Part shown: piece after piece, positions 22,004 through 33,151 of the stretch | Layout of the letters: each line of letters opens with the position of its first letter | Position numbering within the stretch: position 1 is the stretch's first letter | NCBI GenBank assembly: GCA_000320605.2 | Contig: KB445792.1 | Coordinates: 1,493,581-1,557,580 of the forward strand | Origin: Gelatoporia subvermispora B | Lineage: Eukaryota > Basidiomycota > Agaricomycetes > Polyporales > Gelatoporiaceae | Direction: 5' to 3' | Length of the DNA stretch: 64,000 nucleotides | The notes under the pieces: generated by a model | What the model was told of the DNA's origin: nothing | The model's input: only the letters and a program-made list of their open reading frames with translations | Database searches by the model: none | Program-made: the position numbers and the translations under genes

Positions 22004-25000
22004 ATGCCCGTCCCACTCCTTCTAGCGCTGGCCGCTGCGCTCGCGGCCAACCCTGTCGCCTGCTGGACGACCACTCCTTTCAATGCACCAGCAATCCCCC
22101 TAGCGGTCAGGTCTCCTTATTTATCGACATGGCACATGAACCCAGCACAGCCTATCAACGGAAACTGGGAGAATTTCTGGACGGGTACTGTGAGTATGAC
22201 GTTTGGGCCCTGGCTCTCGCTGGCGTTGCCTGACTGTTCGTCAGGTCACAGCCTGGACGGGATATGCTTACGTTGACGGCTCGCCTTTCCTGTTGATGGG
22301 CACCCCGGCAGACGGCGCCCAGATCCCACCTAGCGCGACGCAGCAGAGCGTAAATGTACGACATCTATACTATGCCAGTATTCCTGGAATCTGAGCTCGT
22401 ATATGCGCACAGATTACCGCAACCCAGTCGACCTTTGTGCTCTCAGCGGGTGCTGTGGACATTACTGCGACGTTCTTGAGCCCAGTAGAGGTGCGCTCTT
22501 GCACTGAGCTCGGCTACGTTTGAACCTCACGGCCATACATCATATACTAGCCCGGCGACCTTGTCCGACAATCCCTCCCATTCTCATATCTTGCCATCAC
22601 TGCCACTTCGAACGATGGCAAACCACACGCAGTAAAGCTATACACTGACATCAGTGCGGAATGGGTGTCCGGGAACGACAACCAGATCGTGGAATGGAAC
22701 ACGACCATTGGCGACTTCATCACGTATGAGGTGCATCTCCAAAATGAGACGCAATTCCAGGATGTAGGGGATCGCATACAATGTGAGCGAGATGCTCTCC
22801 GTTCCGGATTCTGCTGCTGAATGCTATATATCGTACAGACGGGAGTGTTTACTACACAGTCGAGAATGTGAGCATCACGCTGCTCTACCCGTTCTGCTAC
22901 TGAGGTCGAACAGACAACCGGGCTTACATACCAAATCGGTCAAGACAGCGTTGTTCGAACGCAATTTGTGAACCAGAGCGTCCTGACAAACACATTGGAT
23001 ACCGACTTCCGCGCCATCAGCGATCGCTGGCCTGTGTTTGCCTTCGCTCACGATCTGGGAGATGTATCGAATACCTCGGCTCCGATTGTCTACTCCATAG
23101 GCTCCGTCCGTGACCCAGCAATCCAGTATGTCGTCGCCAATAACGCCACCCAGGACCGAAGCTTGTACTTCTGGAGCAATTTCTCCTCGATAGATGATGC
23201 TGTCAGTTTCGGGTTTGCCGCGGGACTCGTCTATGTTGGTGCTCATATTCAGGTTTAGATCGCGTTCTTCATGCAAGATTACTCGGGCGCCAGCTCGAGA
23301 GCCGCAGCACTGGACAGCAAAATCAATACGGATGCCTCGGCTGTCTCCGCCGATTATGCTGCGTTGGTGGCTTTGTCGGTCAGGCAGGCGTATGCTGCAT
23401 TTGAGATAACTATCTCCAAGGACTCATCTGGGCAGTTCAACACGTCTGACGTTATGGCCTTCATGAAAGGTGCAGCAAGTTCAATTCGAATCGAAAACTC
23501 TACTGATTACGGCTGCGCGCATAGAGATATCTAGTTCCGAGGTGAGTTGACAGCCACGTGAAGGCATTTCATGGCCTGAGATGGTTGTGCGTAAGAAAAT
23601 CAACACGGTAGACGTGCTGTATGCCACATTGCCGCTGTTCCTATATCTCGATCCTGCCATGGTGAAACTTTCATTACTGCCGCTCTTGGAATATCAGGCG
23701 ACGGGGCAATATCCTAACGAGTGGGCTGTCCACGACATCGGTATGATAGCATATTTTTGAGGTCAAGGCGATACTCACCTCGTTTAGGTACTACATATCC
23801 TCAAGCTCTAGGGCACAATGATGGTGAGTTACATATTGGCTCGGTTCGGCTCGTTCTCATTAGTTGAATTGTCCAGGGAAAGACTTGATGTTACCAGTCG
23901 AGGGTATGCATTGATCCGTATACGTCTGAATTAAGATCAATTCATTGAATTAAATTTGTTGCACGCACACAGAGAGCGGAAACATGCTGATCATGACCCT
24001 CAGCTATGTACAGCGTACTAACGACAAGTCGATAATAACCTCATACGTGCGTGCCTCCTTTCGTGTCTCAGGACTGCACTAAATATGTCACGTTCAGTTC
24101 AATCTCCTGGATCAGTGGACACAATACTTGATCGCAAACACCCTCGATCCACAGAATCAATTGGATTCAGATGTCTTCGCGGGATCACTCGCCAATCAGA
24201 CCAACCTAGCTGTGAAGGGTATCATCGGCATCAAGGCCATGTCGGAGATAGCGACCATAGCCGGAGACTCTGCGCGAAGCTCAAACTACAGCGTCGGTGC
24301 CATTGTCTCATATTTTGCTGAAGTAGCGCTCACCAGTGCCACAACCCAGTCTATTGCATCTTCGCTCATCAGCCAGTGGGAACAGTTGGCGACTGCTTCG
24401 GGTAACAATCACTTGACCTTGACGGTGAGTGTAGTCATTTATTCCTATGGTCAGAGCCCGTGATGCTAACAGGATTGTTCAGTACGGAGACGATACAAGG
24501 TATATATCCATATAGGAGTACACGACATTCCAGCTGCTGATTAAAGCGCTCACATCAGCTGGGGCCTTGCGTACAACTTATATGCCGACATACTCCTCAA
24601 TACGAGCTTAGTGCCTGCGCAAATATACGAAATGCGTAAGCTTTGCTCTATGCCTGATCAACATGATCTTATTCGAGCATTTTGGGTCAGAATCCAGCTG
24701 GTATGCAACTGTCGCCAGTGAGTAGCTACGATTGAAGCATGGCGCGCCCACTTTGACACCTTTGATATAGATCAATTCGGTGTCCAGCTTGACACTCGGT
24801 AAGAGAATTACCTTTGGCGTCGCTATTTGTTTGCTGATACCGTGACTTCCAAGTCATACCTATGTATTGTCCAGTATGTCTGAAGTCCTGCTGTATCGTG
24901 TTCTGACATACTCACATCGTCACCCACAGATTGGGAAATCTGGGCAGCGGCTACAACGACCACGACGGACGTCCGCAATAAGATGATCCAGGATGTATTC

Positions 25001-25395
25001 AGCTATGCATCCAACGGGAAGACCCCAGCTCCCTTCGAAGACTGGTATGACACAGTCAATGGAACTGGAATTGGCCAATTCAAAGCTCGACCTGTGGTCG
25101 GCGGCCATCTCGCCCTGGTAAGCTGGCGCATCATTGAGACTGGCGATGCGTGTCCTGATTCATTGTCAAACTCTAGCTCGCGCTCCCGTCTGGATCCCAA
25201 CCAGGAAATAACAACTCCGGGAGCAGTCCGCCAGACTCTCAGGGTGGCGGCAGTCCCTCATCTTCTCCTACGTCGTCGTCTTCGCCGTCACAGTCATCGC
25301 AGCCATCCTCTGCAGCTCTTGCAAGGGTAACATGGGGGAAAGCAGTCATCAATTCTATTGTGGTAATGGGCCTCGTGCTAGGTACCCTGATGTGA
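22004..25395 (+). CDS. Secreted/GPI-anchored glutaminase A (GtaA family)
   Basis: Extracellular L-glutaminase-type hydrolase with the DUF4964/DUF5127/DUF4965/DUF1793 layout of fungal GtaA. A signal peptide opens the protein (PLLLALAAALAANPVACW). Family landmarks in order: SPYLSTWHMNPAQPINGNW, DISAEWVSGNDN near 22650, FAFAHDLG, VRQAYAAFEITI near 23385, a block reading VHDIGTTYPQALGHNDGKD (near 23730-23885) followed by MLPVEESGNMLIM, and a C-terminal ARPVVGGHLA. The gene is cut by many introns of 45-60 bp, some exons being only 20-40 bp. The protein ends with a Ser/Pro-rich linker (GGSPSSSPTSSSSPSQSS) and a hydrophobic tail (VINSIVVMGLVLG), which suggests a GPI anchor. The start ATG at 22004 directly begins the signal peptide. 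Confidence 0.9.
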
Positions 25396-25619
25396 TTCGG
25401 GAAGCGTGCTCTGGACACTCACAGTAATTATAAAACCGAACGACACGATGGTGCTTCCTCGACCGGAATTAAGAGGTAATAACGCCCATGTCCTGTCATC
25501 AGTCCTCTCCTTTGTGTACGTGATTGGGAATCTTGATGGTATCTTCACAATGAATGCAAGGGGTCTCCTGTTGTACATGTCGTTGAGCGCGCCATCAACC
25601 TGCCGCGGTGCCTTCTCGT

Positions 25620-26977
25620 CTACGCGAACTTGCATGTTGACTGCTGGCTTACGTGACCGGCCCAGTAGGACGGACCGAGAATAACGAGCAGCAGCAGTTG
25701 GCTGACGACCCAGCTCGTTACGACGTACAACCACGACTTCTTGTCAGGAAGGGAGGCCACCTCAGCGGCGAAGGTGCTGACGGTGGTGAGGCACCCGCAG
25801 TAACCGTCGGACAGCCCGCGGAGGATCCCGCACGCCGTAGGTGACGGAGGATCGTGCATGCCCTGCAGGACGGTCAGTCCTCCTAGCAAGGCTGTGCCGA
25901 ACGTGTTGGCCGCGAACGTTCCCAGCGGCATGAGCTGGGAAACCGGGTTCAAACGGATAGAGAGGAAGTAGCGTGTGAGAGTGCCGGGATAGGAGAAGAG
26001 AAGCGCGGCCGTGACTTCGTGGCGCCATATGACTGGCATTCTGAAGTACGCTGGGTAGGCGGCGGCGTAGATAAGCACTGCGAGGACCGTGAGGCCGTAG
26101 CGGATCCTCCGACTTGGAGGGGTGAGCGTCGGAAAAATGGGGCGCACGAGAGAGGCGAGGTGGGCACCGAAAGATACCGAAGTCAATGCTAAAGCAAGCG
26201 TAAAGATTGTTTTCGTGAGCCCATCAATCACCTGCGGTGTATGATGTTAGTCTCTGCACTACATCACCAGTACATAGACGTACATCTCGAAACCAGTCGT
26301 GGTGAAATCGGGATGTATTGAGCCACGACTGGAAAACGTCCAGCTGCCACCCGGAGAATGTAGTCAAGGATCCGCAAAATCCTTCACAATGATATGTAAG
26401 ACGTGACGGTCCAGCATCGAATAGACTCAACCTGTAGTCATCGCAGTGTAGAGAGGACCATAGCTGCAAAAAATAGATCGGATTGTTAGCAAAACGCACG
26501 GGCAACGCGTCTGAAGACTCACAATTGCCCAAACGGTTCTTTGATACCGAGACAGAAACCCATCACAAGGCACCCGGCTGCCTGTACCCATGCTAGAGGG
26601 AAGATACTATGACCGTCGTAGTCGACCAAAGCTTGTAGACCCAGCCTAGCTAGTGCTCCAAAAATCGAGGCGGGGGCGAGAAGTACCAAGACTGGGAATG
26701 ATAATGGGTGATAGACCTTGAATGTGGGAACCTTGTCCTGTTCATCTGGCGGCCGATCGATAGATGCAAGCGATGTCGCATCCGTAATCGATTCATGGCG
26801 AGCGAGTATGGATCCCACATCGCTGTGCCCGCGGCGAGCTCTGCTGCCACGCCTTGGACGCTGAGCTGCTGCAGAGGATCTGGTGTGGTAAGAGGTCTGA
26901 CTGGATTCGCCGGCGCTGCGGTCAAAATCGGCCTTTTCTTCGTCTTTTACGGTGCCATCGGTAGCGCGGTCGCCCAT
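25620..26977 (-). CDS. FEX1: Fluoride export protein FEX (fused two-domain CrcB/Fluc)
   Basis: Plasma-membrane fluoride channel that protects the cell from F-. Both Fluc repeats are visible: repeat 1 with GALARLGLQALVDYDG, YGPLYTAMTT and GFCGSLTTFSGWQ (26360-26560), repeat 2 with NTFGTALLGGLTVLQG and GYCGCLTTVSTFAAEV (25750-25920). The GFCGSLTTFS and GYCGCLTTVS motifs carry the paired pore residues. A cytosolic N-terminal region of about 110 residues precedes the first span. Introns interrupt repeat 1, with one exon of about 32 bp encoding YGPLYTAMTT. The ATG complementary to 26975-26977 is used; a poly-C run lies just before it on the coding strand. It is convergent with the glutaminase and divergent from the KDSR gene. 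Confidence 0.93.
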
Positions 26978-26989
26978 ACCCGCGGGTAA

Positions 26990-27002
26990 GGGGGGGGGGG
27001 GG
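26990..27002. repeat. G13 homopolymer
   Basis: Thirteen consecutive G (C on the FEX coding strand) about 12 bp upstream of the FEX start codon. Expected to be slippage-prone and hard to sequence accurately. Confidence 0.9.
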
Positions 27003-27197
27003 CTTGTCGAGAGGTGTGAGCGGGAGGGGAAGCCGTATAAGAGCACCAGAAGAGGGACAATCTCAAGCTCGGGCGCATAAATAGAGGTGATCGCCACGTG
27101 CGACTGAACTCATACCGACCATATATTCGCCGGGCCCGAGTCGCGGAAGAGCGATCGCGTGCTAACGCAGTGCACTCCTCTGCACTTCTCCGTCCTC

Positions 27198-28545
27198 ATG
27201 TTCACGGCGAGCTACACAGCAGTCCTACTAAGTCTATCTTTAATCTCTCTTCCTCTCGTCATATCCATGTTCTGGTCCAAGAACAAGTGGGAGCCACGCG
27301 GTCGCGTTCGTGGTCTACGCGTGATGCCTACTTTCGGTGGCTGACCGTGTTCTAGCATTGCTTAGTGACTGGTGGCTCTTCTGGCTTGGGTCTTGCGCTT
27401 GCCAAACTGTTAACGAAGCAAGGGGCCGACGTGTCGATCGTTGCCCGCAATGAGGAAAGACTCAAGACAGCACTGGAGGAGCTTGAGGCAAGTCGTGCGT
27501 CTTTGTGACAGCTCCATGTTAATGATCATCGTATATATGATGTTCCAGGCAATGCGCCAGACTCCAAATCAGATTCTGAAGGCGTATTCCTATCCAGTGG
27601 ACAACGCCACCGGAGCTGAAGCAGCTCTCGAGGCTGCATGCGAGTCCCATGGAGGTCGCTCTCCGGATTCGGTCTTCCTTTGCGCTGGTTCGTCAAAGCC
27701 GGGCTTCTTTGTGGAGCAGACGGAAGAGTCATTAAGACGAGGCATGGACGAGACATACTGGGCGCAGGCATTCATGGCTTTGGTACGTTCACCGCGACGC
27801 TTTCCCGATCATCCCACTCAATGGACTGTAGGCCGCAAGCAAGAGAATGGTTCGTACCAAGTCGAAGGGGAAGATTGTCTTCGTCGCGTCCATCCTTGCA
27901 TATATGTCGATCGTGGGGTATGCACCATACTCCCCAGGCAAATTTGCAATCCGAGGTAACCGGATAGTGGACTATGCTCTTATTCTGTGTGCTCACCAGA
28001 AGTTGCTCAGGCCTGGCAGAAACGCTGCAGTCAGAATTCATGTTATACGGCATCGAGGTGCATATATGTTTCCCAGCTACGATATACAGCCCTGGATACA
28101 TAGAGGAGAACAAACTCAAACCGCAAGTCACGATGAAGATCGAGGAAGGAGATCCCGGCGCTACCCCGGAAGTGGTCGCCGAGGGACTGCTGCGAGGTCA
28201 GCCACGATTTACGATCTGTTCTCCGCTGACAACAGCTGAATGACTCGATGCAGGAGTGCAAAAGGGCAATTTCCACATCACGTATAGCTTCAATTGTGAC
28301 ATTTTCCGAGCGTCCACAGCAGGCTCATCTCCCCGGAACAACTGGCTTGTCGACATCATCTACGGTCTGATCGGATTCGTGTGTCCCGCGCTCTTTTGGC
28401 CGTGCTGTCTCTTGCTCACTCATGGTTTCAGATTGCTTTGCCAATATGGAGGCGGTCTGTCGATTCCACCGTCATTGGTTATCGGAGGGAGCACGAAGGA
28501 TACTTGGCCCAGAAGGGCTTCTACGATGCTGGATCGCCTTCATAG
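27198..28545 (+). CDS. TSC10: 3-ketodihydrosphingosine reductase (Tsc10/KDSR)
   Basis: ER short-chain dehydrogenase that reduces 3-ketodihydrosphingosine to dihydrosphingosine with NADPH. An N-terminal membrane span (VLLSLSLISLPLVISMF) precedes the Rossmann fold: TGGSSGLGLALAK (TGxxxGxG), DVSIVARNEERL, FLCAGSSKPG, the catalytic serine in VASILA and the YSPGKFA (YxxxK) motif near 27940. The C-terminus has a second hydrophobic segment (DIIYGLIGFVCPALFWP) and the conserved end WRRSVDSTVIGYRREHE. About eight exons. The intron at 27488-27548 has a GC donor (gcaagt) rather than GT, which is the only way to keep the family frame from EELE into AMRQTPN. Confidence 0.93.
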
Positions 28546-28976
28546 TGACTGCTGGATTTGCAGTCCGATGTATATCATGTGGTGCTGTCGTTTCCGGGTG
28601 CGAACACGATATGATCGTTTTTACGCCAGTGGATCCCGATATATTGTACAAATTGATTGATTGAAATGTGAGAAGGAGCGAAGCCCATAATCTACCAAGA
28701 CTAGATAAGGGGCATTATAACCTTCATCTTTGTAAAGAGTACTCTTGGTCCTGCCATTTAGCAGCTCAACGTAGGACATAAAGAAGGCTGCCTGGGTAAT
28801 AAATGGACCGTGGTGTAAGATTGAGGAACAGAATTGGGAGGTGCGAGGAGAAAAGGCGGCGAGTTTAGGGCAGGTGTATGCGGGCGTCTATATGGGGCGT
28901 CTAATGAGGCGCGTTCCTGCAGACGGGCATGCGCGTAAGATGCGGCATGGCCCATGATGATGGCATGCACACGCAG
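28546..28976. other. Intergenic region upstream of the MITE
   Basis: About 430 bp; KDSR 3' end, then sequence without any supportable gene. The MITE inserted in this space. Confidence 0.45.
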
Positions 28977-28984
28977 CCCAGCGC

Positions 28985-29282
28985 TAGTGATGCCACAAGC
29001 TGAGCTAAGTCAAGTTAAGCTGTCGAGCTTTGTGTCGGATTGCGAGAACAAGCTCGTGCAAGCTAAGCCAGCTTGCAAGCCGACGGCATATTAATCAGAT
29101 ATCTACACAGCTGCGATTGGAGAGCGCAGTCGCCGTCGCGAGGTTCAGACCGGTTTCGGAAGGGGTCGGGGCAAAGCACGTGAGATACAGATCGTCAGGT
29201 AGCGCAAGCCAAGTAAAGTCGGCCGTGGGAGCAAGTTCGAGCAAGCCAGCCATTACCGTGAGCTTAACTTGCGGCGACACTA
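28985..29282. mobile_element. hAT-type MITE, 298 bp, with 8-bp target duplication
   Basis: The left end reads TAGTGATGCCACAAGCTGAG and the right end, on the minus strand, TAGTGTCGCCGCAAGTTAAG; 17 of the first 22 positions pair. Directly outside are exact 8-bp copies CCCAGCGC at 28977-28984 and 29283-29290. The interior has no open frame of protein character but is rich in CAAGC/GCTTG and AAGCT motifs, including CAAGTTAAGCT near the left end and its inverse AGCTTAACTTG near the right. Tips and duplication length match the hAT element at 20 kb, but the interiors differ, so they belong to different families. Confidence 0.85.
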
Positions 29283-29475
29283 CCCAGCGCTGCCTAGCGG
29301 CGCTGATGCCGGTTCCGAAAGCCACTAGCCTTGCTTCAATGACTGCTATCTATCCGCCTTCGCAGTTCGCAGGCACCCGTCAAACGAGCCGCCCCTATAT
29401 ATCAAGCATCAGGCCCGTCCATGACGCTCAGGCCTCCTGTGTTTCGCCCGACCCGCACGCATCCCCTCTCCCTCG

Positions 29476-30078
29476 ATGCTGCCTACGATGAAATCCGCCC
29501 AGGCTCAAGCCACTCCTCCACCCCCGTCGTCAGCCCTCCCGACGTTCTACTGGCTCGTCTTTGGCGTTTATGAGCCGCTACTCACCCTTTGCGGGTTTAT
29601 GGGGGTGCTCGCGGACCCGAAGCAGGTGAGCGCGCAACTGCAACACATTCGGAAACCCGCTAACGTCGTCGAGTAGGCATTTGAGCAGCAGGCACCCTGG
29701 CCCTCAAATACCCCACCCGAGAAGATGTCATCCGCCGCGTATGTCTGCATCCTGCAGCTCGCGAACGTCGGCGCGTTGTGCGGCTTGATAAACCTCTTCG
29801 TCCTGCAAGCATGTCGCAAACATTTGTTCGCACAACCAGCACTCCAGGAGACGATTGTTGGAGCACTGCTCAGTGCACTTCTCATCGGAGACATCGCGCA
29901 CTTAACGATCACATTGTGGGCTCTCGGGGAAAGCAGATGGGAGGTATCCAAATGGGGAGGGCTGCTATGGGTGACAATCGTGTCAGGGCTAAGCCTGATG
30001 GTACCAAGGATTGCATGGCATTTGGGAATAGGCCGCTATGTAGATCGAAGGGATGGACAGTTTGTCAGACGGGGGTGA
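29476..30078 (+). CDS. Small multi-span membrane protein (DUF7704-like)
   Basis: Two exons, 29476-29625 and 29677-30078, joined across a 51-bp GT-AG intron; about 183 aa. Hydrophobic segments: LPTFYWLVFGVYEPLLTLCG, YVCILQLANVGALCGLINLF, ETIVGALLSALLIGDIAHL and GGLLWVTIVSGLSLMVPRI, so four likely spans. The YEPLLTL-xGF start, the GDxAHL motif and the layout match a family of fungal integral membrane proteins of unknown function that I remember as DUF7704. A second in-frame ATG lies at 29488. The MITE sits about 190 bp upstream, in the probable promoter. Confidence 0.75.
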
Positions 30079-30383
30079 CCACACTCGTTGTTTATAGACC
30101 GTACACACCTAAACTATGATCTTGATAGTTCCCAAGTAGTCCACATAATGTCAATAATTCTAGCAGGACACAGCATGTTAGCATTGCCGAGTAGGATTCG
30201 TCATGCCGGCCAGTGAAGAACACCCGTCATATTAGATCAAGAAGTCTCATAGAGCGTCCGGTGGTACGTTTGCCCACGGTTCTCTCACACCACGTTTATG
30301 ATCATCCGAAACCGTCTAAAACGATTGAACTCACTGGGTCTAGTCTGCGGTGCCGCAGGATACCCACAGTCGCACGGCATGAC

Positions 30384-31493
30384 TCATGGTTCAGGTATGG
30401 ACGTGCGGACGTGTATGTCCGTTCTCCGTGAGTACCACCATTCCAGGATCCAGGATTGGAAGAGACCGAATACTGCGGATGTCAACCAGTATACCTGGAC
30501 GCTCTATAGGCGACATCAGTGATGAATAAATTGGGGATAGGACGGCACATACACCTGGGACCACAGCGGCTATCAGAATCCGAAGCACCGAAAGCACCCT
30601 AAGTGAGGACTGGATGATCTTCTTAGGCTCTACAACGTTCTCCCCTTTGGAGCGCCGCGCGGCTGCCCACTCTGCGACTTTCCTCTCGCGTTCAAGAGTA
30701 CCTGCGTTGATAAACCACCGTGCAGTCTCCACGTTCGCCAGTGTTACGAGGCCCAGGATAATTGGGAGGGTCGCCGTTGGGTCGGAGTGCGCCAAGGACG
30801 TCAATGTAAAGACAGACTCGGAGTCCAGGACAGACGGTGCTTGCGCAACTCTATTGAGGACTGCGCTAAAGCCGATGAAGAGCGGTATCTGGGTCAGGGG
30901 AGGTACAATTGTGGTCATGAGTGGTGTGCAGCGGAACTTGGATAGCAGCTCCTTCCGGCGTGATTTAGCCTGTCTCAAGTAAGATACGTGCTTCATGCTC
31001 AAGTTCGCGGGGACATACGATGGGCTGCAGACGTTTTGCGAATTCACGTTTGATTTCCTCCTCGGTGCTGGCCTTGAAACCGTCTGTCTTCATCTCCCGA
31101 AGAACCTGCTTCTGAATCTGGGGCATCTCCTTCTTCAGTTCAGGCACAACAAGGTTCTCTGCCCTCCATTGCCGCCTTCTTGACTGTCGCGAGCGTTAGC
31201 CAGCGCGTTTTTTAAGTTGCCAGGCGACGTACCCATATTGAGAATGGCACGGTCAGCACCAACCGAGAAGCGACGGTCAATACTACGATGGTGGTCGTGT
31301 ACGCAGGTAGCGATGGGGGATATGGCAAAGCAATAGCCAGGTCTAGGAAACCATCTGAAAGTTGTTGTACAGCCGAGGTGATGAATGTCCGACGAGGATG
31401 ACGCTGCCGCAAGCTGCTAGAGGTGATGGCACTCTGCCTGACCTGGGACAATGCATAGCGACGAGTCGAAGTGGAAAGTCCCAAAGCCAGCAT
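30384..31493 (-). CDS. COX18: Mitochondrial inner-membrane insertase of the Oxa1/Cox18 family
   Basis: Inserts membrane proteins, probably the Cox2 C-terminal tail, into the inner mitochondrial membrane. It starts at the ATG complementary to 31491-31493 with a basic presequence (STSTRRYALSQVRQ, RQRHPRRTF). The family pattern follows: YTTTIVVLTVASRLVLTVPF (first span), WRAENLVVPELKKEMPQIQ, TTIVPPLTQIPLFIGFSAVL, DPTATLPIILGLVTLANVE and the last span SVQVYWLTSAVFGLFQSWIL, ending at the stop complementary to 30384-30386. The last intron must use the donor gtatgt four bases into GGTGTATGT to keep this frame. The short C-terminus, without Oxa1's ribosome-binding tail, favours Cox18 over Oxa1. The junction between the first two exons is unresolved. 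Confidence 0.85.
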
Positions 31494-31952
31494 GCTGCAG
31501 ATCACTTGAGGTGGCTATGTGTCACAGGATCGTAATTATAGAGCACCCCGCTTCGTGTGCGTGAAGTCGCACATGCTGGTCAAATCTCAGAGACGGTGTG
31601 ACGAAATGCGCTGAACGAGTAATATTTTAACTTCATCAAGCGCTTCGTCCAGGTCCACTTGACACATCACCCATGTTTTCATTGTAAACGAGACTGGGCA
31701 ATGCAAAGTTCATGCTTTTTGTATGTGAGATTCGAGCCTCACCGGGACAAGCAGATCGCGATGTCCGATAGCGCGAAAGCAATCTCAATAATACAGCCAG
31801 AGCATAACTCATAGTTGTGCGAGTACTCGCATCAATGAATGCGTGGATAATCATGGTATGCTGGTGGCATAGTCATAGCTCAAATGACCGGAAGCCCGTC
31901 CCCGCCCGTAGCCTCTAGTCCCTAATCCCTCCGTCAACAGCCCTCCGCGCAA
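31494..31952. other. Intergenic region between COX18 and RPL6
   Basis: About 460 bp. A 72-codon minus-strand frame (31636-31854) begins with a true ATG but has no recognisable features. Nothing else seen. Confidence 0.4.
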
Positions 31953-32717
31953 TTAGAAAGCCAGCTGGTGAGGGAACTGGCCCTTCGACAGACCGAAGGA
32001 CGCCTTCAGGTACTTGGCGAGCGCGTCTGTCTTCTTGATCGCGGCAACAATGGCGGCGTCGACCGCCTTCTGGTCGGCCGACTTAGACTCCGGGAAGGCC
32101 TCCTTCTTGGGCTTGCCCTCAGAGAAGAACTCCGCCTCGGCAGAGCGGGGGCCCTTGGTCGCGGGCTTTGCGAAGTACGCGTCGTTGAACTTCTCGTCGA
32201 CCTGTTTCTAGTGAGACAACAAATTCAATGGGAACTCAAATTTGATACACACCTTGAAGTCGCCGAGGTCCACCTTCGTCGAAGTCGCGATAACGTAGGC
32301 CTGGTTCACCCGGCGAAGGGGGACACCGTTGACCTTGAAGGGACCCGTGACCAGCAGGAGTCCGCTCTCCAACTGCTTGAGGAAAACGACCCGCTTGCCC
32401 CGGAAGCGGCCAGCGAGGAGGATGAGAACGGATCCGGGGGTGATGGATGAGCGAAGCTTAGCAGGCTTCGGGGCCTTGCGGCTTTTCTTGGGCTGGTGGA
32501 CGTCCTCAGCGGGGTAGAAACGAGGTGCCTTCGCGGTGGGGACCACACGCTTGTTGCCGTTCTTCTCGCCTCCAACCTGCACCTCCTTCGTCGCCGGGAC
32601 CTCAGCGGCCGCAGCCTTCTCAGATTTTTTCTGGCCCTTGAAGAGACCACGGCGAGCGTAAACTTGCGAACGGGAAAGACGCCCGATTCCGGGGACGAGC
32701 TCCTTGCTGCGGGCCAT
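31953..32717 (-). CDS. RPL6: 60S ribosomal protein L6 (eL6)
   Basis: Two coding exons separated by an intron of about 46 bp near 32215-32260. Begins [19 protein letters not shown]; the core [40 protein letters not shown] and [15 protein letters not shown] is diagnostic. The C-terminal exon reads [12 protein letters not shown] through [11 protein letters not shown]. Length is typical for fungi. The start codon follows the acceptor of a leader intron directly. Confidence 0.97.
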
Positions 32718-32906
32718 CTGGGACGTAGTAGGTGATTAGAACGATGAGTGGGAAGGTCGCTAGAGAGAGCCAGCCAGAGTGCCATCCGAACTGCCGCGAC
32801 CGCATCCATCTTCAGATCCTCGTTTCGCGCTTCAAAATGTCGACCAGCAGCACGATAGCACTCCAACAGCACTCCATTGACGCATTAAAGACGAGATTAT
32901 GCTCAC
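32718..32906 (-). other. Intron in the RPL6 5' leader
   Basis: On the minus strand, donor gtgagc follows CGACTCG and acceptor cccag abuts the RPL6 ATG; a branch-like ctaatca lies about 20 bases before the acceptor. At 189 bp it is much longer than the coding introns around it. I searched it for C/D-box snoRNA motifs and found no convincing pair. Confidence 0.65.
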
Positions 32907-33151
32907 CGAGTCGGTCTTGAGGCTTGCTGGACTGTGTTGTTGGCCTCCCAAGGCGACCAGAGATCTTGCGGATACGGCTTAGTAAGCGAGCGCTCCCGAA
33001 AATGGGTTGTGCGCGGTAGGCGCCAGCATCGGCCGGCGGCACCGGAGCCCCGGGAGTCACTTGCTGGACTTTGAGCTCGAGGCTGCCTTTGTCGTGTCAC
33101 AGCACTGTACAAGTACTCTCGTGCTTTTGTATTTCAGATACCTCTAGAGCG

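Noticed and set aside
31636..31854. 72-codon minus-strand ORF between COX18 and RPL6
   Set aside because: Begins with ATG but has no motif, hydrophobic segment or homology that I can see, and lies in the COX18 promoter region.
32718..32906. Intronic snoRNA in the ribosomal protein leader introns
   Set aside because: No RTGATGA plus CTGA pair with a terminal stem was found in either the RPL6 or the RPL9 leader intron.
32812..33060. Possible small gene upstream of RPL6 on the minus strand
   Set aside because: The frame begins with GTG only; the sequence is better explained as the RPL6 leader exon and its leader intron ending directly at the RPL6 ATG.
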